From JAQBGV01 sp032128395 (GTDB lineage Bacteria > Planctomycetota > UBA8108 > UBA1146), in the NCBI GenBank assembly GCA_032128395.1, contig JAQBGV010000195.1, positions 1 through 24,049 of the forward strand: a stretch of DNA of 24,049 nucleotides. The letters are read 5' to 3'. The notes under the pieces were generated by a model. The model made no database searches. It saw only the letters and a list, made by a program, of their open reading frames with translations, and was not told the DNA's origin. The position numbers and the translations under genes are program-made. Shown in pieces: positions 1 through 7,964 of the stretch. The stretch's first letter is position 1. The number at the start of each line of letters is the position of its first letter.

Positions 1-272
1 TCCGAATGGTCCCGCACGACTACCTTGTCGAATTATTGGTGGATCAGCGAGCGAACGTCCGGGACAGGCATCACCTTCGGCGAGCCAGTCCCATCAACCC
101 ATCACCCATCTTCAGCTAGTCAAATCAACCACGTAGAGGGCTTCGAGCCGATCCTCAACGGGGCGAGGGCCCCGCTTGCGGTCGGCCTCGGCGCTGCGAT
201 GTCGGATGGGGCAGAGCAGGGTGCGATCGAGGCGGGCGACCCGAGCGAGCTGCTCGGCGTCGATCGGGCCCG
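1..272. other. Window-edge region with no confident gene
   Basis: No start-to-stop gene can be defended here. Bases 1-111 are less GC-rich and look non-coding. Bases 115-290, read on the minus strand one frame away from the HD-GYP gene, stay open and read like protein (for example GPIDAEQLARVARLDR, ending EALYVVDLTS) before a TGA at 112-114. This stretch has no start codon of its own that I can support. It may be a frameshifted C-terminal extension of the neighbouring HD-GYP gene or chance openness in GC-rich DNA. The plus-strand frame over the same bases is equally open, so the strand is not settled. Confidence 0.4.
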
Positions 273-1286
273 CTACAAGGACATCGCGCGTACGAAGTTT
301 GCGAGCACCCTGGGATCATATGCGCCCTTGTCCTCGGCGATCATCGTGCGAAGGGCGTCGAAGCTGTTGCTGACGGTATTGCTCAGGCCGTCGACGGTGC
401 GGCGGTCGAAGGTGTCGGCGACCGCGGCAATCCGGGCGAAGATCGAGATTTCGGCCCCGTCGCAGCCGTACAGGCCGTGGCCGTCGAGCCGCTCGTGGTG
501 GTGCTCGATCACATCGCGGGCGATCGGACCGACGAACCCGGCGTCCCGGATCCGCTCGAGACCGAGGTGCGGATGGTCACGAAGATCTTCCGGCTCGGTC
601 CACTCGACCCCCTTGGACCGCACCTTTCCGAGGTCGTGAAGCATCAATCCGACGCCGAGGTCGGAGAGCTCCTGCTCATCTTCGATCTCGAGTCCCCGGG
701 CGAGCTGCAGGCCGTAGAAGCAGACCCGCATCGAGTGGGAGTGAAGATCGGACCGCCCCGGCGCCCCCGCCGAGACGCACCCCAGAACTCCACCGGCTTG
801 CGAGGTCATGTCGACGGCATTGTCGATCACCTGGCACGCCATGTCGAATGCGGGGCGGGAGCTCGGCAATTCGATCGCCTGTCCTGCGATCATCACGGAC
901 GTGTCGTGGATATCCCTCGGCTCGGGCTTCTCGCCGGGCGATCCCTTGAGGAGCACCATCAAGTTCCCGCCGAGGTATTCGTAGTATCGACCGAGATCCT
1001 CGCGGCGGACGAGCAGGTCGCCCATGTCTGTCTCGGTGAAGGCCTTGCGCTGCTCCCGCGTGTACTTGTCCCCGGCGCCGCGATAGAGCAGGGCCGAGTC
1101 ATCGATCTCGGTGAAGAGATCGAACGGCACGACGGTACCGATCACGAGCGTCGAGACGGGGATCCCCGTGTACAGCGACTCCAGCTCGGAGGTGCCGCCG
1201 TCGACCTCGGTCGTGTCGGTATTGGGGCTGGTCGACAACGGTGATCTCCCGGAGCTTCGGCTGCAGAAAGGGGGAGGAGTGCTCAC
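273..1286 (-). CDS. HD-GYP-like metal-dependent phosphohydrolase
   Basis: Probable cytoplasmic HD-superfamily phosphohydrolase; the best-known HD-GYP proteins hydrolyse cyclic di-GMP. The first ~35 residues are low-complexity. Residues ~40-110 form an N-terminal domain of the kind that precedes HD-GYP (STLVIGTVVPFDLF). The HD domain spans ~175-337, with LHSHSMR (~181), the metal-binding HD in LMLHDLGK (~217), HP at ~238, HHHER at ~262 and AVADTFD at ~289. The signature GYP is degenerate: DGHGLYG instead of DGxGYP, so c-di-GMP activity is uncertain. The GTG at 1286 gives the longest form. A TTG at 1236-1238 preceded by GGGAGA at good spacing is a real alternative start and would drop 16 low-complexity residues. 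It is the last gene of the minus-strand operon, 114 bp after pyrF. Confidence 0.85.
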   Translation of the reverse strand: MSTPPPFCSRSSGRSPLSTSPNTDTTEVDGGTSELESLYTGIPVSTLVIGTVVPFDLFTEIDDSALLYRGAGDKYTREQRKAFTETDMGDLLVRREDLGRYYEYLGGNLMVLLKGSPGEKPEPRDIHDTSVMIAGQAIELPSSRPAFDMACQVIDNAVDMTSQAGGVLGCVSAGAPGRSDLHSHSMRVCFYGLQLARGLEIEDEQELSDLGVGLMLHDLGKVRSKGVEWTEPEDLRDHPHLGLERIRDAGFVGPIARDVIEHHHERLDGHGLYGCDGAEISIFARIAAVADTFDRRTVDGLSNTVSNSFDALRTMIAEDKGAYDPRVLANFVRAMSL

Positions 1287-1400
1287 TCCACCCTCGGAAG
1301 CCTATCATCCGATCGGACTTCGGGCCGGGTTTGGGCGACGCGGCCTCGCGATCCACGAACGGCTCCCTTCGAATTCTGAGGGGGCGCTTGCAAAGCCCAC

Positions 1401-2288
1401 TCACCGAGGCAACGCCGCCTCGATCCTGTCGCGGGTCTCCCGGGCGGCGTCGCGCACCGCTTCCTGCCATTCGACCTCGGGGCGCGACTCCCCGGCAAAG
1501 ATCACCCCGCGGCTCGAATTGACCACGGCCCCGAGCCCGCGGGGGTCGAAGGCGGTGGCGAGGTCGGCGGGATCTCCCCCCTGAGCCCCCACGCCCGGGA
1601 TCAAGAGCGGGGCGCGCGGGGCCGCGGCGCGGATCTCCGCGAGTTCGGCCGGGGCGGTCGCGCCGACGACGAGCCCGACCGCGCCGTAGCCGCTGCGGGT
1701 CTCGTTCACCACCTCCCACCGCGGAGCGGCTCGCGCGACCTCGAGATAGAGCGGCCGCCCGGCGGGGCCGTGTCCTTGGAACTCGGCACCACCTGGGTTG
1801 GAGGTACGGGTCAGTACGAAGATCCCGCGCCCGTGCCGGGCCCTCTCGAGGAACGGTTGGAGGGAATCGGTGCCGAGGTACGGGTTCACGGTCAGCGCAT
1901 CGACCGAGGCTCCGAGCGATCCGGGCGCATCGCCGAGGAGTGCCTCTGCGTAGGCGGCGGCGGTCGACCCGATGTCGCCGCGCTTCGCATCGAGGATCAC
2001 CGGGATCCCACGCTCCGCGGCGGCGGCGCAGGTCCGTTCGAGAGCGCGCCAGCCGCGCCAGCCGAACCGCTCGTAGAACGCAGCCTGTGGTTTCACCGCC
2101 GCGACGAGGTCCGCGACCGCGTCGAGGATCCCCACCGCGAACCCGACGAGCGACTCCTCGGGATCCTCGTGACGCACTTCGTCGGGGAGACGATCGAGGA
2201 CGGGGTCGAGCCCCACGACCAGGCGACTCCCCACTTCGGTGACGCGGGAGAAGAGGCGGTCGGGGAACGGAGTGTCGAAGCGGTTCAC
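1401..2288 (-). CDS. pyrF: Orotidine 5'-phosphate decarboxylase
   Basis: Catalyses the last step of de novo UMP synthesis, decarboxylating OMP in the cytoplasm. The 295-residue TIM barrel has the family hallmarks in order: VVGLDP (~24-29, first phosphate/ribose strand), VKPQAAFYERFG (~65-76), the catalytic motif DAKRGDI (~100-106) with the Asp-Lys-Asp cluster, TVNPYLG, and a late phosphate-binding loop region around IPGVGAQGGD and NSSRG. This is the longer PyrF subfamily (type 2) rather than the ~230-residue E. coli type. The GTG start at 2286-2288 overlaps the TGA of the upstream gene as GTGA, indicating translational coupling. No other pyrimidine genes are in the window. Confidence 0.95.
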   Translation of the reverse strand: MNRFDTPFPDRLFSRVTEVGSRLVVGLDPVLDRLPDEVRHEDPEESLVGFAVGILDAVADLVAAVKPQAAFYERFGWRGWRALERTCAAAAERGIPVILDAKRGDIGSTAAAYAEALLGDAPGSLGASVDALTVNPYLGTDSLQPFLERARHGRGIFVLTRTSNPGGAEFQGHGPAGRPLYLEVARAAPRWEVVNETRSGYGAVGLVVGATAPAELAEIRAAAPRAPLLIPGVGAQGGDPADLATAFDPRGLGAVVNSSRGVIFAGESRPEVEWQEAVRDAARETRDRIEAALPR

Positions 2289-3145
2289 GGGGATGATCCC
2301 TCCTCGAGGTTCTCCAGGTGCTTCTGCGCCTTCTTCGTGGCCCGGCGAAAGTGCTCGCGGGTCGTCTTGTACTCCGGGTCGAGAGTCCTCTTCGCGTTCG
2401 GAGGGATCCCCTGGAGGAAGATCTCTCCCTGCTCGTAGCAGAGCATCGCGAAGTGGTAGAAGCCGGCGTGGTAGAAGGAATCGCCGACCGCCCGGTACCC
2501 CTCGACGACCCGGTCCTCGCCGTACATCAGCTCGTACATCCGCACCAGACCGCGCTCGTACGCACGGGCGACGAATCGGTCGCGATGCAGGAAGAGGCTG
2601 CGAATCAGCACTACGTCATCCTGGTACTTCGGAAGCAACCTCTCGAGGCTCTTCAGGGCGACCGCGTACAGGTGGCGGAGCCGGTGCACCTTCTGCGGGA
2701 AGACATCGTGCACCTCATCGAGCACCGCCCTCTGCTCCCGCGCGAGCGCCTTCCCCGGCGGGGAGGCGGGGAGGCCACCGGCGTCGAGCTGAGCCTCGTA
2801 GGTGAGCACGTTGTAGTGCTCCTCTTTCAGAATGCTGAGCTCGTGGAAGATGTCGTTGACGACGCGGTCGAGGAACTCGGTGGTGTCGCGGGTGCGGAAA
2901 AGCGCGTGGCAGGCGTCCTTCAGCGGGAGAACGTAATCGTCACGGAGCACTTCGAGCTCTTTGTAGCTCAGGAGCGCGCTCAACTCGCGCGGGAGGAGGC
3001 GGATCTCTTCGCGCGGAGATCCGTACCGCTCGACGTATTCCGCGACCAGCGCTTCGTACCGATCGTGGATGCGGAGGAAGTGGAAGCGGGAGCGGTAGAA
3101 GCGCTCGACGATCCGCCAGAAGTAGGGGTGTCCAGCGTCAGCCAT
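2285..3145 (-). CDS. Unrecognised helical protein
   Basis: I do not recognise the family. The 286-residue product has no signal peptide, membrane segment or metal-binding motif. It is rich in charged and aromatic residues (FWRIVERFYRSRFHFLRIHD near the N-terminus) and is predicted by eye to be nearly all alpha-helical. Repeating Tyr/Leu/Arg-rich helices around residues 170-250 recall a TPR-like solenoid, and the C-terminus is highly charged. The ATG at 3143-3145 follows GGAGAGG. It overlaps the amidotransferase gene by 8 bp upstream and pyrF by 4 bp (GTGA) downstream, so it is surely co-translated with both. Codon use resembles its neighbours, arguing that it is a real, conserved gene. Confidence 0.8.
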   Translation of the reverse strand: MADAGHPYFWRIVERFYRSRFHFLRIHDRYEALVAEYVERYGSPREEIRLLPRELSALLSYKELEVLRDDYVLPLKDACHALFRTRDTTEFLDRVVNDIFHELSILKEEHYNVLTYEAQLDAGGLPASPPGKALAREQRAVLDEVHDVFPQKVHRLRHLYAVALKSLERLLPKYQDDVVLIRSLFLHRDRFVARAYERGLVRMYELMYGEDRVVEGYRAVGDSFYHAGFYHFAMLCYEQGEIFLQGIPPNAKRTLDPEYKTTREHFRRATKKAQKHLENLEEGSSP

Positions 3146-3758
3146 GGTGCCTCTCCAGATGAACGGGTCCCGGACACTCGACTCCCGCGAGGAACGACGC
3201 GAGCAAGCGTGGCCCTTCCGGGGTCAGGAACGACTCCGGGTGGAACTGCACCCCCCAGGTCGACTCCCCGGGGATCCCGAGCGCCATCCCCTCGCCCCGC
3301 TCGGTCCAAGCGACCATCCGAGCGGAGTGGTGCGACGACCCACCTGTGACCGCGAGCGAATGGTAGCGCGCGGCGGGGAACGGGCGGGACATGTCCGCGA
3401 AAATGCCCGAACCGTCGTGATGGATCCAATCCCTCTTGCCGTGCACCGGGGCCCCGGTCGGCTCGACGGCCAACCCGAGGGCGGAAGCGAGGATCTGGTG
3501 CCCCAGGCACACCCCGAGCCACGGGATGCGCCCCCGGCACAACTCGAGGCTGCGCACCGCGACCGCCCTCCCCTCCGGGCCTCCCGACCCCGGCCCGACG
3601 ACGACGTGTGACACGTGATCGAGCGCCGTCGCGCCGATGAGGCTCGTCTCCTCCGCTCGCCGCACCTCCACGGCCACGCCGAGCGTGAGGAACGCTTGGG
3701 CGAGGTTCCAGGTGAAGGAGTCGCGGTTGTCGATCAGGAGTAGTCGTTCCGGGCGCAC
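3138..3758 (-). CDS. Class I glutamine amidotransferase, PabA/TrpG type
   Basis: Glutaminase subunit that supplies ammonia to aminodeoxychorismate synthase (folate) or anthranilate synthase (tryptophan); these two are often one shared protein. The sequence opens with LLLIDNRDSFTWNLAQAF, typical of the family. It has the nucleophile elbow GVCLGHQ (Cys ~84) and the catalytic His-Glu in QFHPES (~173/175). The usual SPGPGTP is altered to VGPGSGGPEGR. I place the start at the GTG 3756-3758, preceded by AGGA. A GTG at 3788 would add ten residues lying inside a dispersed repeat. No synthase partner (pabB/trpE) is in the window, so folate versus tryptophan is undecided. A 47-bp repeat shared with folE abuts the start. 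Confidence 0.9.
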   Translation of the reverse strand: MRPERLLLIDNRDSFTWNLAQAFLTLGVAVEVRRAEETSLIGATALDHVSHVVVGPGSGGPEGRAVAVRSLELCRGRIPWLGVCLGHQILASALGLAVEPTGAPVHGKRDWIHHDGSGIFADMSRPFPAARYHSLAVTGGSSHHSARMVAWTERGEGMALGIPGESTWGVQFHPESFLTPEGPRLLASFLAGVECPGPVHLERHHG

Positions 3759-3759
3759 T

Positions 3760-3806
3760 CTAGCGTCCTGAGCCAGAAGTTCGCGCACCGATGGACGGGC
3801 CCTCGA
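3760..3806 (-). repeat. 47-bp dispersed repeat, copy A (upstream of pabA/trpG-like gene)
   Basis: Aligned by eye, this block matches 21431-21477 at 42 of 47 positions (mismatches only in three small clusters) and lies in the same orientation relative to the gene it precedes. In gene direction it contains GAGGGCCCGTCCATCGG followed by CTTCTGGCTCAGG, and it ends one base before the chosen GTG start. It could be a promoter/operator, a leader RNA element or an interspersed repeat. Confidence 0.8.
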
Positions 3807-4137
3807 CGACGTTCACTTCGTTGCTCCTCCTCGACGTGTGTCTCATGAACACGACGGCGTCGCCGCGCCTTGCGAACGCCGACGAGGCCCCGCCACACGG
3901 CACGCGCCCTCTGAATCAGGGCCCGATCGTCCATGGTGTGGGCAGCCGGGCCCACATCGGAACCGATCGTCCCACTTCTGCAACCCTTCCGACGCCACGA
4001 GTTCGGGGCGGGGCGAGGAGGCTGTCGGAAAATCTCGATCCCTCGGATCGGAAGCACTCTATCCCACGGACTGCCAGAGGGCGGCTCCCCGCGCGGGCCC
4101 GTCCCTTGCCTTCTCCCTCCCGGAGAAGGAGTCCGCC
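3807..4137. other. Divergent intergenic region with repeat-related sequence
   Basis: This gap separates the minus-strand amidotransferase operon from the plus-strand lipoprotein. It holds an imperfect hairpin (CGACGTGTGT at 3832-3841 against ACACGACGGCGTCG at 3849-3862). At 3900-3921 it holds another member of the short repeat family, GCACGCGCCCTCTGAATCAG, followed by GGGCCCGATCGTCCATGG, which echoes the inverse of the 47-bp repeat. Just before 4138 comes a purine-rich Shine-Dalgarno, GGAGAAGGAG. Open frames exist on both strands but none has convincing protein character. Promoters for both directions must lie here; I could not pick a clear -35/-10 pair. Confidence 0.5.
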
Positions 4138-6630
4138 ATGCCTTTGCGAGCCTCGTGGGCGTCTATCGTCGTTGCGATTCTTGCCCTACTCGCGGGGTGC
4201 GCCCCGATCGAGAGCGAAGTCGACTACGTCGAGCCCACCCCGAGTGCGGTCACCGTGAGCGCCGACTTCATGATCGAGGTCGGCTTCGACCACGGTATGG
4301 ATCCGACGACGATCACCACCGCGACCTTCATCGTCAGAGGGGACCAGAGCGGCTCCCACTCCGGAGCCTATCTCTTCCTCGGCGGTGACACGATCGTACA
4401 GTTCGAGAGCACGAACCCCTTCATCGAGGGCGAGTTCGTGACGGTGAGGCTCACCGACGGCATCCGCTCGCACTCCAAGAAAGACCTCGATCCATACAGT
4501 TGGACTTTCCAGGTGATGCCCCCGCCGTTCGTGCCGCCCACCCCGTTCCACATCGTCAGCCTCACCCCGGCGATCGAGAGTGTCGATGGCCCGCGCACCG
4601 GCACGATCGGGATTCAGCTCGCAAACCCGTACAACCCCTTCAACGTCGCTAGCGGCTCGGTGCTCGTCGAGGGATCACGCAGCGGCAAGCGGACCGTCAC
4701 CTTCACCGACCTCTTCACCGGCGGCAGCACGCTGCGGCTGAACGTCAACCGCGGCTTCATCGCGGGAGAACGGGTGAGTGTCTCGGTGACCGCGCTCCTC
4801 CTATCGATCACCGGGACCAACGCACCCCCCTCGGTCGTCTCATACACCGCCCGGAACTTGGGCTCGCTCTGGCCGACCGCATCGATCGACTCCGGGTCCG
4901 GTTTGGTCGGCGGGCACGTCGTGTTCCTCGACGCCGATGCGGATGGCTTCGAGGAGTGGGTCGTCGTCGCTGCGAACGGAACCGTCACCGCACAGGACGT
5001 CGATGCCTCCGGACCCACGGCCTCAACCACCTTCTCACTCGGGCAATCGGTCGCCGACACCGCCGTCGGAGACTTCGATGGAGACGGCCGCGCAGATCTT
5101 GTGGTGCTGCTCGCGTCCGGGAATGCAGTCCGTCTGTTCACCGGTTCGGCCAGCCTTGCGGTCCTCTTCGATGCACCGACCACGATCAACCTCGCCCGCC
5201 CCGCGGCGGGTCTCTCCGTCGGACACGCCGATCCGGACGGGGTCATCGATCTCCTCCTTCACGACTCGACCGGCGCCGCGATCGCCTGGGGATCTGCAAG
5301 CTCGCCGCTCACCGCTCAGTTGACTCTTCCCGCGGTAGCGCCGATCGCACCTCTCGCCGTCGGCGACCTCGACGGAGATGCGCTCCCCGACTTCGCGGTC
5401 CCCATCGTCGGCGGTGCGATCCGGATCCTGCGTGGGCTCGAGGGGCGGGCCTTCACGACGAGCTTCGATCTCGTCCCCAGCAGTCCGGCGACCGGGGTCG
5501 TCGCGGTCTCACTCGACGGGGATGATCTGATCGATCTGATCGCGACCGCCGGGTCCGGGATGATGGCGACCGCCTTCCTCCCGAACGGTGCCATGGACTT
5601 CGATTCGCTCGCCCTCTTCGCGGACGTCGCGGGGACCGGGGCGATCGTCGCCGACTGGGACGGGGACGGCGCGAGCGACCTCCTCGCCCCGGTCCCCGGT
5701 GCGGTCGGAGTTCGCATCGCGAGCGGTCTCGGCAACGGCAACCTCCTCGCCCCCGTGAGCGAAACGACCGCTGCGCCGGTCGCGCGTCTCACCCTCGGCG
5801 ACACGAACGGAGACGGGGTCCTCGACGTCGCGATGGTGCTGACCGACGGCACGTGGGAGGTATCGCTCGGGACCGCCGCGAATCCGCCCCTCGTCGACAC
5901 CATCTCGGTCGACGACATCGCCGCGAACGCAGGGGCCAGCGGAGTCTCGTACGTGGTCCGAGCCGACAATGAAGTCACGGTCGAGGGGTACACCATCGTC
6001 CTCGGCTTCGACCCTGTGGTGCTGACCCTCGACTCGATCCGGACCCTGGGAACCGACGCCGGCGCGCTCGGTGTCGAGTTCGAGATCCCGAACATCAACA
6101 ACGTCACCGGGACCGCGATCCTGGCGGTGATCCTGGACTTCCTTCCCCCCTACGACGGCACTCTCCTCGCGTCGGGGAGCGGCCAGAGCATCGCGACGGG
6201 GACCTTCTCTGTCGCCAGCAGCGCGAGCGGCACCACTTCGCTCGCCCCGACCGACGGACTCGGTTCACCGCCCTCCGACAACAGCTTCGTCGCGGGGGGA
6301 CTCTCGATCTTCCCCGCGCTCGTCGCCGGCACGGTGACGATCGGGGGGGGACCGCCGCCTCCTTCCGATCCGCCCTTCATTCGCGGCGACTCGAATCGCG
6401 ATGGGTCTGTCGACGTCTCCGACGGCACCTTCATCCAGAACTGGCTCCAGAGTGGCGGTGCAGGACCGACCTGCCTCGACGCCGCGGACGTCAACGACGA
6501 CGGGGCGGTCGACCTCGGGGACTCGGTGTTCCTGTTCAACTACCTCTTCACGGGGTCCACCCCTCCCTCTGCCCCCTTCCCGCTGACCGGGTCCGACCCC
6601 ACGACGGACCTGCTCGACTGCGCTCAGTAG
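4138..6630 (+). CDS. Secreted lipoprotein with Ig-like, FG-GAP, cohesin-like and dockerin domains
   Basis: An 830-residue surface or periplasmic lipoprotein. Residues 1-21 are a lipoprotein signal ending in the lipobox LLAGC (Cys21). Two beta-rich Ig-like domains (~30-240, the first like SbsA/Big_5: FDHGMDPTTITTATF) are followed by about seven FG-GAP/VCBS-type calcium repeats (~256-585: GDFDGDGRADLVV, ADWDGDGASDLLA, GDTNGDGVLDVAM). A cohesin-like domain follows (~587-730), then a Pro/Gly linker, then a dockerin (~746-815) with paired loops DSNRDGSVDVSD and DVNDDGAVDLGD. The ATG at 4138 has GGAGAAGGAG before it and starts the signal peptide; an in-frame start at 3838 would bury the signal. The ligand is unknown. 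Roles in adhesion, polysaccharide handling or protein assembly are inference. Confidence 0.9.
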   Translation: MPLRASWASIVVAILALLAGCAPIESEVDYVEPTPSAVTVSADFMIEVGFDHGMDPTTITTATFIVRGDQSGSHSGAYLFLGGDTIVQFESTNPFIEGEFVTVRLTDGIRSHSKKDLDPYSWTFQVMPPPFVPPTPFHIVSLTPAIESVDGPRTGTIGIQLANPYNPFNVASGSVLVEGSRSGKRTVTFTDLFTGGSTLRLNVNRGFIAGERVSVSVTALLLSITGTNAPPSVVSYTARNLGSLWPTASIDSGSGLVGGHVVFLDADADGFEEWVVVAANGTVTAQDVDASGPTASTTFSLGQSVADTAVGDFDGDGRADLVVLLASGNAVRLFTGSASLAVLFDAPTTINLARPAAGLSVGHADPDGVIDLLLHDSTGAAIAWGSASSPLTAQLTLPAVAPIAPLAVGDLDGDALPDFAVPIVGGAIRILRGLEGRAFTTSFDLVPSSPATGVVAVSLDGDDLIDLIATAGSGMMATAFLPNGAMDFDSLALFADVAGTGAIVADWDGDGASDLLAPVPGAVGVRIASGLGNGNLLAPVSETTAAPVARLTLGDTNGDGVLDVAMVLTDGTWEVSLGTAANPPLVDTISVDDIAANAGASGVSYVVRADNEVTVEGYTIVLGFDPVVLTLDSIRTLGTDAGALGVEFEIPNINNVTGTAILAVILDFLPPYDGTLLASGSGQSIATGTFSVASSASGTTSLAPTDGLGSPPSDNSFVAGGLSIFPALVAGTVTIGGGPPPPSDPPFIRGDSNRDGSVDVSDGTFIQNWLQSGGAGPTCLDAADVNDDGAVDLGDSVFLFNYLFTGSTPPSAPFPLTGSDPTTDLLDCAQ

Positions 6631-6642
6631 TCGTCAGCACCT

Positions 6643-6728
6643 GACACGGCCGGGGCTCGCTTCCAGGCAGGAACCGAGCGACTCCTCCCTCCCTCGAACG
6701 AGCCCCCTGCCAGAGTCCCGGCCGTGTC
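6643..6728 (+). terminator. Long imperfect hairpin after the lipoprotein gene
   Basis: GACACGGCCGGG (6643-6654) is perfectly complementary to CCCGGCCGTGTC (6717-6728), and the interior can also pair (GGCTCG with CGAGCC, GGCAGG with CCTGCC). It starts 12 bp after the stop codon. There is no T-run, so it would be a structure-only terminator or an mRNA 3' stabiliser rather than a classical intrinsic terminator. Confidence 0.55.
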
Positions 6729-6747
6729 CCTCCCTTGCCGACCTCCG

Positions 6748-6796
6748 GCGGTCGATGAGGGCCCGATTGCTGCGTTGCGGGGCCCTCCTCGACCGC
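6748..6796 (+). repeat. 17-bp-arm hairpin containing the short repeat motif
   Basis: The arms GCGGTCGATGAGGGCCC (6748-6764) and GGGCCCTCCTCGACCGC (6780-6796) pair at 16 of 17 positions around a 15-nt loop. Loop and right arm carry TGCTGCGTTGCGG, identical to a stretch at 19636-19648. It lies in the 410-bp gap between two plus-strand genes; apart from this and the preceding hairpin, I see nothing else convincing in 6631-7040. Confidence 0.7.
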
Positions 6797-7040
6797 CTCG
6801 ACGTCTGCCGAGGGCCCCTCACCACGAAGCTGGATCTACCTCCCTCTGGGCCGTTGTGGGGGCCTCGGGCGATCGAGGCTGACCGACCCCTCGGGCGCCC
6901 TTCCCTCAGACATCGTACGCTTCTCAGAATCTCATCCTGGAGGGGTCCCGCTGGATTTCGGAGGCCCTTTCCAGCCCTCATCCCTCCTCGGCTCTGCGGA
7001 GCTTTCGAGGAATGCGGGGGAGACCCCGGAGGTTACGCCG

Positions 7041-7838
7041 ATGCGGAAGTTCCGAGCGGGGGGGATCGCTGTCGGGGTGTTCCTCGTCCTCGCCCTTTCC
7101 CAGGGAGAGGCCCGTGGCGACTGGATCCAGCTCAAGAACGGGGTTCAGATCCACGGCAAGATCCTCCGCGAGAGCGATGACGAGATCACCCTCGAGCTCG
7201 ACCGCGGGGGGACTTCGAGTTTCGAAATGAAGACGGTCCTCTCGGTCCACCGGATCGAACCGGAGACTCGCAAGAAGCTGAGGCTCGAAGATGAGCCCAA
7301 GGATGTGCTCCCCGCCGGGATACACCCGCGTCCCGATGCGATCCGCAGCGCCCGCCGTCCGGTTCCGGGGGGCACCCTTCTCCTCCCCGAGGAGGTCGTC
7401 CGCGAAGCTGCCCCGGTGACCGGGGAGTCTCCGGAAGACGGCTCCAAGGGGATGGAGGCACACTATCGGCTCGGGCGCACCGAGTGCCGGATCCTGGTCG
7501 GTCGGGAGCCTGCCGCCCCGGATGAAGAGGCGCAGACCGAGCGCCTTCGAGAGCGGATCCGGGTGAAGAAGAACAGCACTCTCCACGCGCTCGAGGTGCA
7601 ACGCATCGCGGGGCTCTCCACCTGGGTCGCGGAATGGACGGAAGAGGTCGGTGAGGTCCCCATCCGCCATGTGGAGGGGTGGGTCCTGATCTCCGACGAC
7701 ATGCTGCAGGTGATCCGGGTCGAGCTCCCCGACGCCGAATTCAACTTGAATCCCTATCGCTATCGGGTCATTCCACGCTCGTTCAGGCCCCAGGGGAAGA
7801 ATCCGGACACCGCCACCGCCGCCGGGTCCAGGAACTGA
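7041..7838 (+). CDS. Exported protein with a short N-terminal beta domain
   Basis: A 265-residue exported protein of unknown function. Residues 1-26 form a Sec signal peptide (MRKFRAGG then a hydrophobic core, cleavage probably after GEARG). The mature start, DWIQLKNGVQIHGKILRE, has the same pattern as the exported protein at 22625 (DQITLKSGRVIEGRI): a ~45-residue small beta domain with x-LKxGxxIxGxI, then a Gly-rich turn and a hydrophobic-acidic strand ending in SV. The middle is Pro/Glu-rich and probably disordered. Residues ~145-235 look globular (TECRILVG, STWVAEWTEEVGEVPIR). GGAGG lies eight bases before the ATG. It stands alone, with hairpins upstream and a long gap downstream. Confidence 0.8.
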   Translation: MRKFRAGGIAVGVFLVLALSQGEARGDWIQLKNGVQIHGKILRESDDEITLELDRGGTSSFEMKTVLSVHRIEPETRKKLRLEDEPKDVLPAGIHPRPDAIRSARRPVPGGTLLLPEEVVREAAPVTGESPEDGSKGMEAHYRLGRTECRILVGREPAAPDEEAQTERLRERIRVKKNSTLHALEVQRIAGLSTWVAEWTEEVGEVPIRHVEGWVLISDDMLQVIRVELPDAEFNLNPYRYRVIPRSFRPQGKNPDTATAAGSRN

Positions 7839-7948
7839 CCCGATTCACCCCTTCCCGAGCCCGATCCTCCCCCGCATCCACTCAGGAAATCTTGGGGACG
7901 TTCCCTCAAGTCGAGGCATTGGCGGTCATTGGGTGTTATCCTTCAGAT

Positions 7949-7963
7949 GCCCAACACTTGGGC
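7949..7963. promoter_or_regulatory. Perfect inverted repeat, possible operator half of an nrdJ control region
   Basis: GCCCAACACTTGGGC is a perfect 6+3+6 inverted repeat. Its centre lies about 32 bp from the centre of the NrdR-like box at 7981-7996, close to three helical turns, which is the spacing known for paired NrdR boxes. Its own match to the NrdR consensus is poor, so it may be an unrelated operator. Confidence 0.3.
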
Positions 7964-7964
7964 A

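Noticed and set aside
25..639. Plus-strand 204-codon frame at the window start
   Set aside because: Antisense to the HD-GYP gene for most of its length, with a TTG start and no motif.
3734..4057. Minus-strand frame through the start of the amidotransferase gene (internal MDDRALIQRARAVW)
   Set aside because: It overlaps the repeat copies and the certain amidotransferase start, is extremely Arg-rich and has no supported ribosome-binding site. The matching frame in the folE copy is broken by a stop.
3838..4137. 100-residue N-terminal extension of the lipoprotein
   Set aside because: It would place the lipoprotein signal inside the protein; the ATG at 4138 has a strong ribosome-binding site and a perfect lipobox 21 residues on.
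6634..6981. Minus-strand 115-codon frame between the lipoprotein and the next exported protein
   Set aside because: It runs through two hairpins and is Arg/Ser/Gly-rich; no motif or ribosome-binding site.
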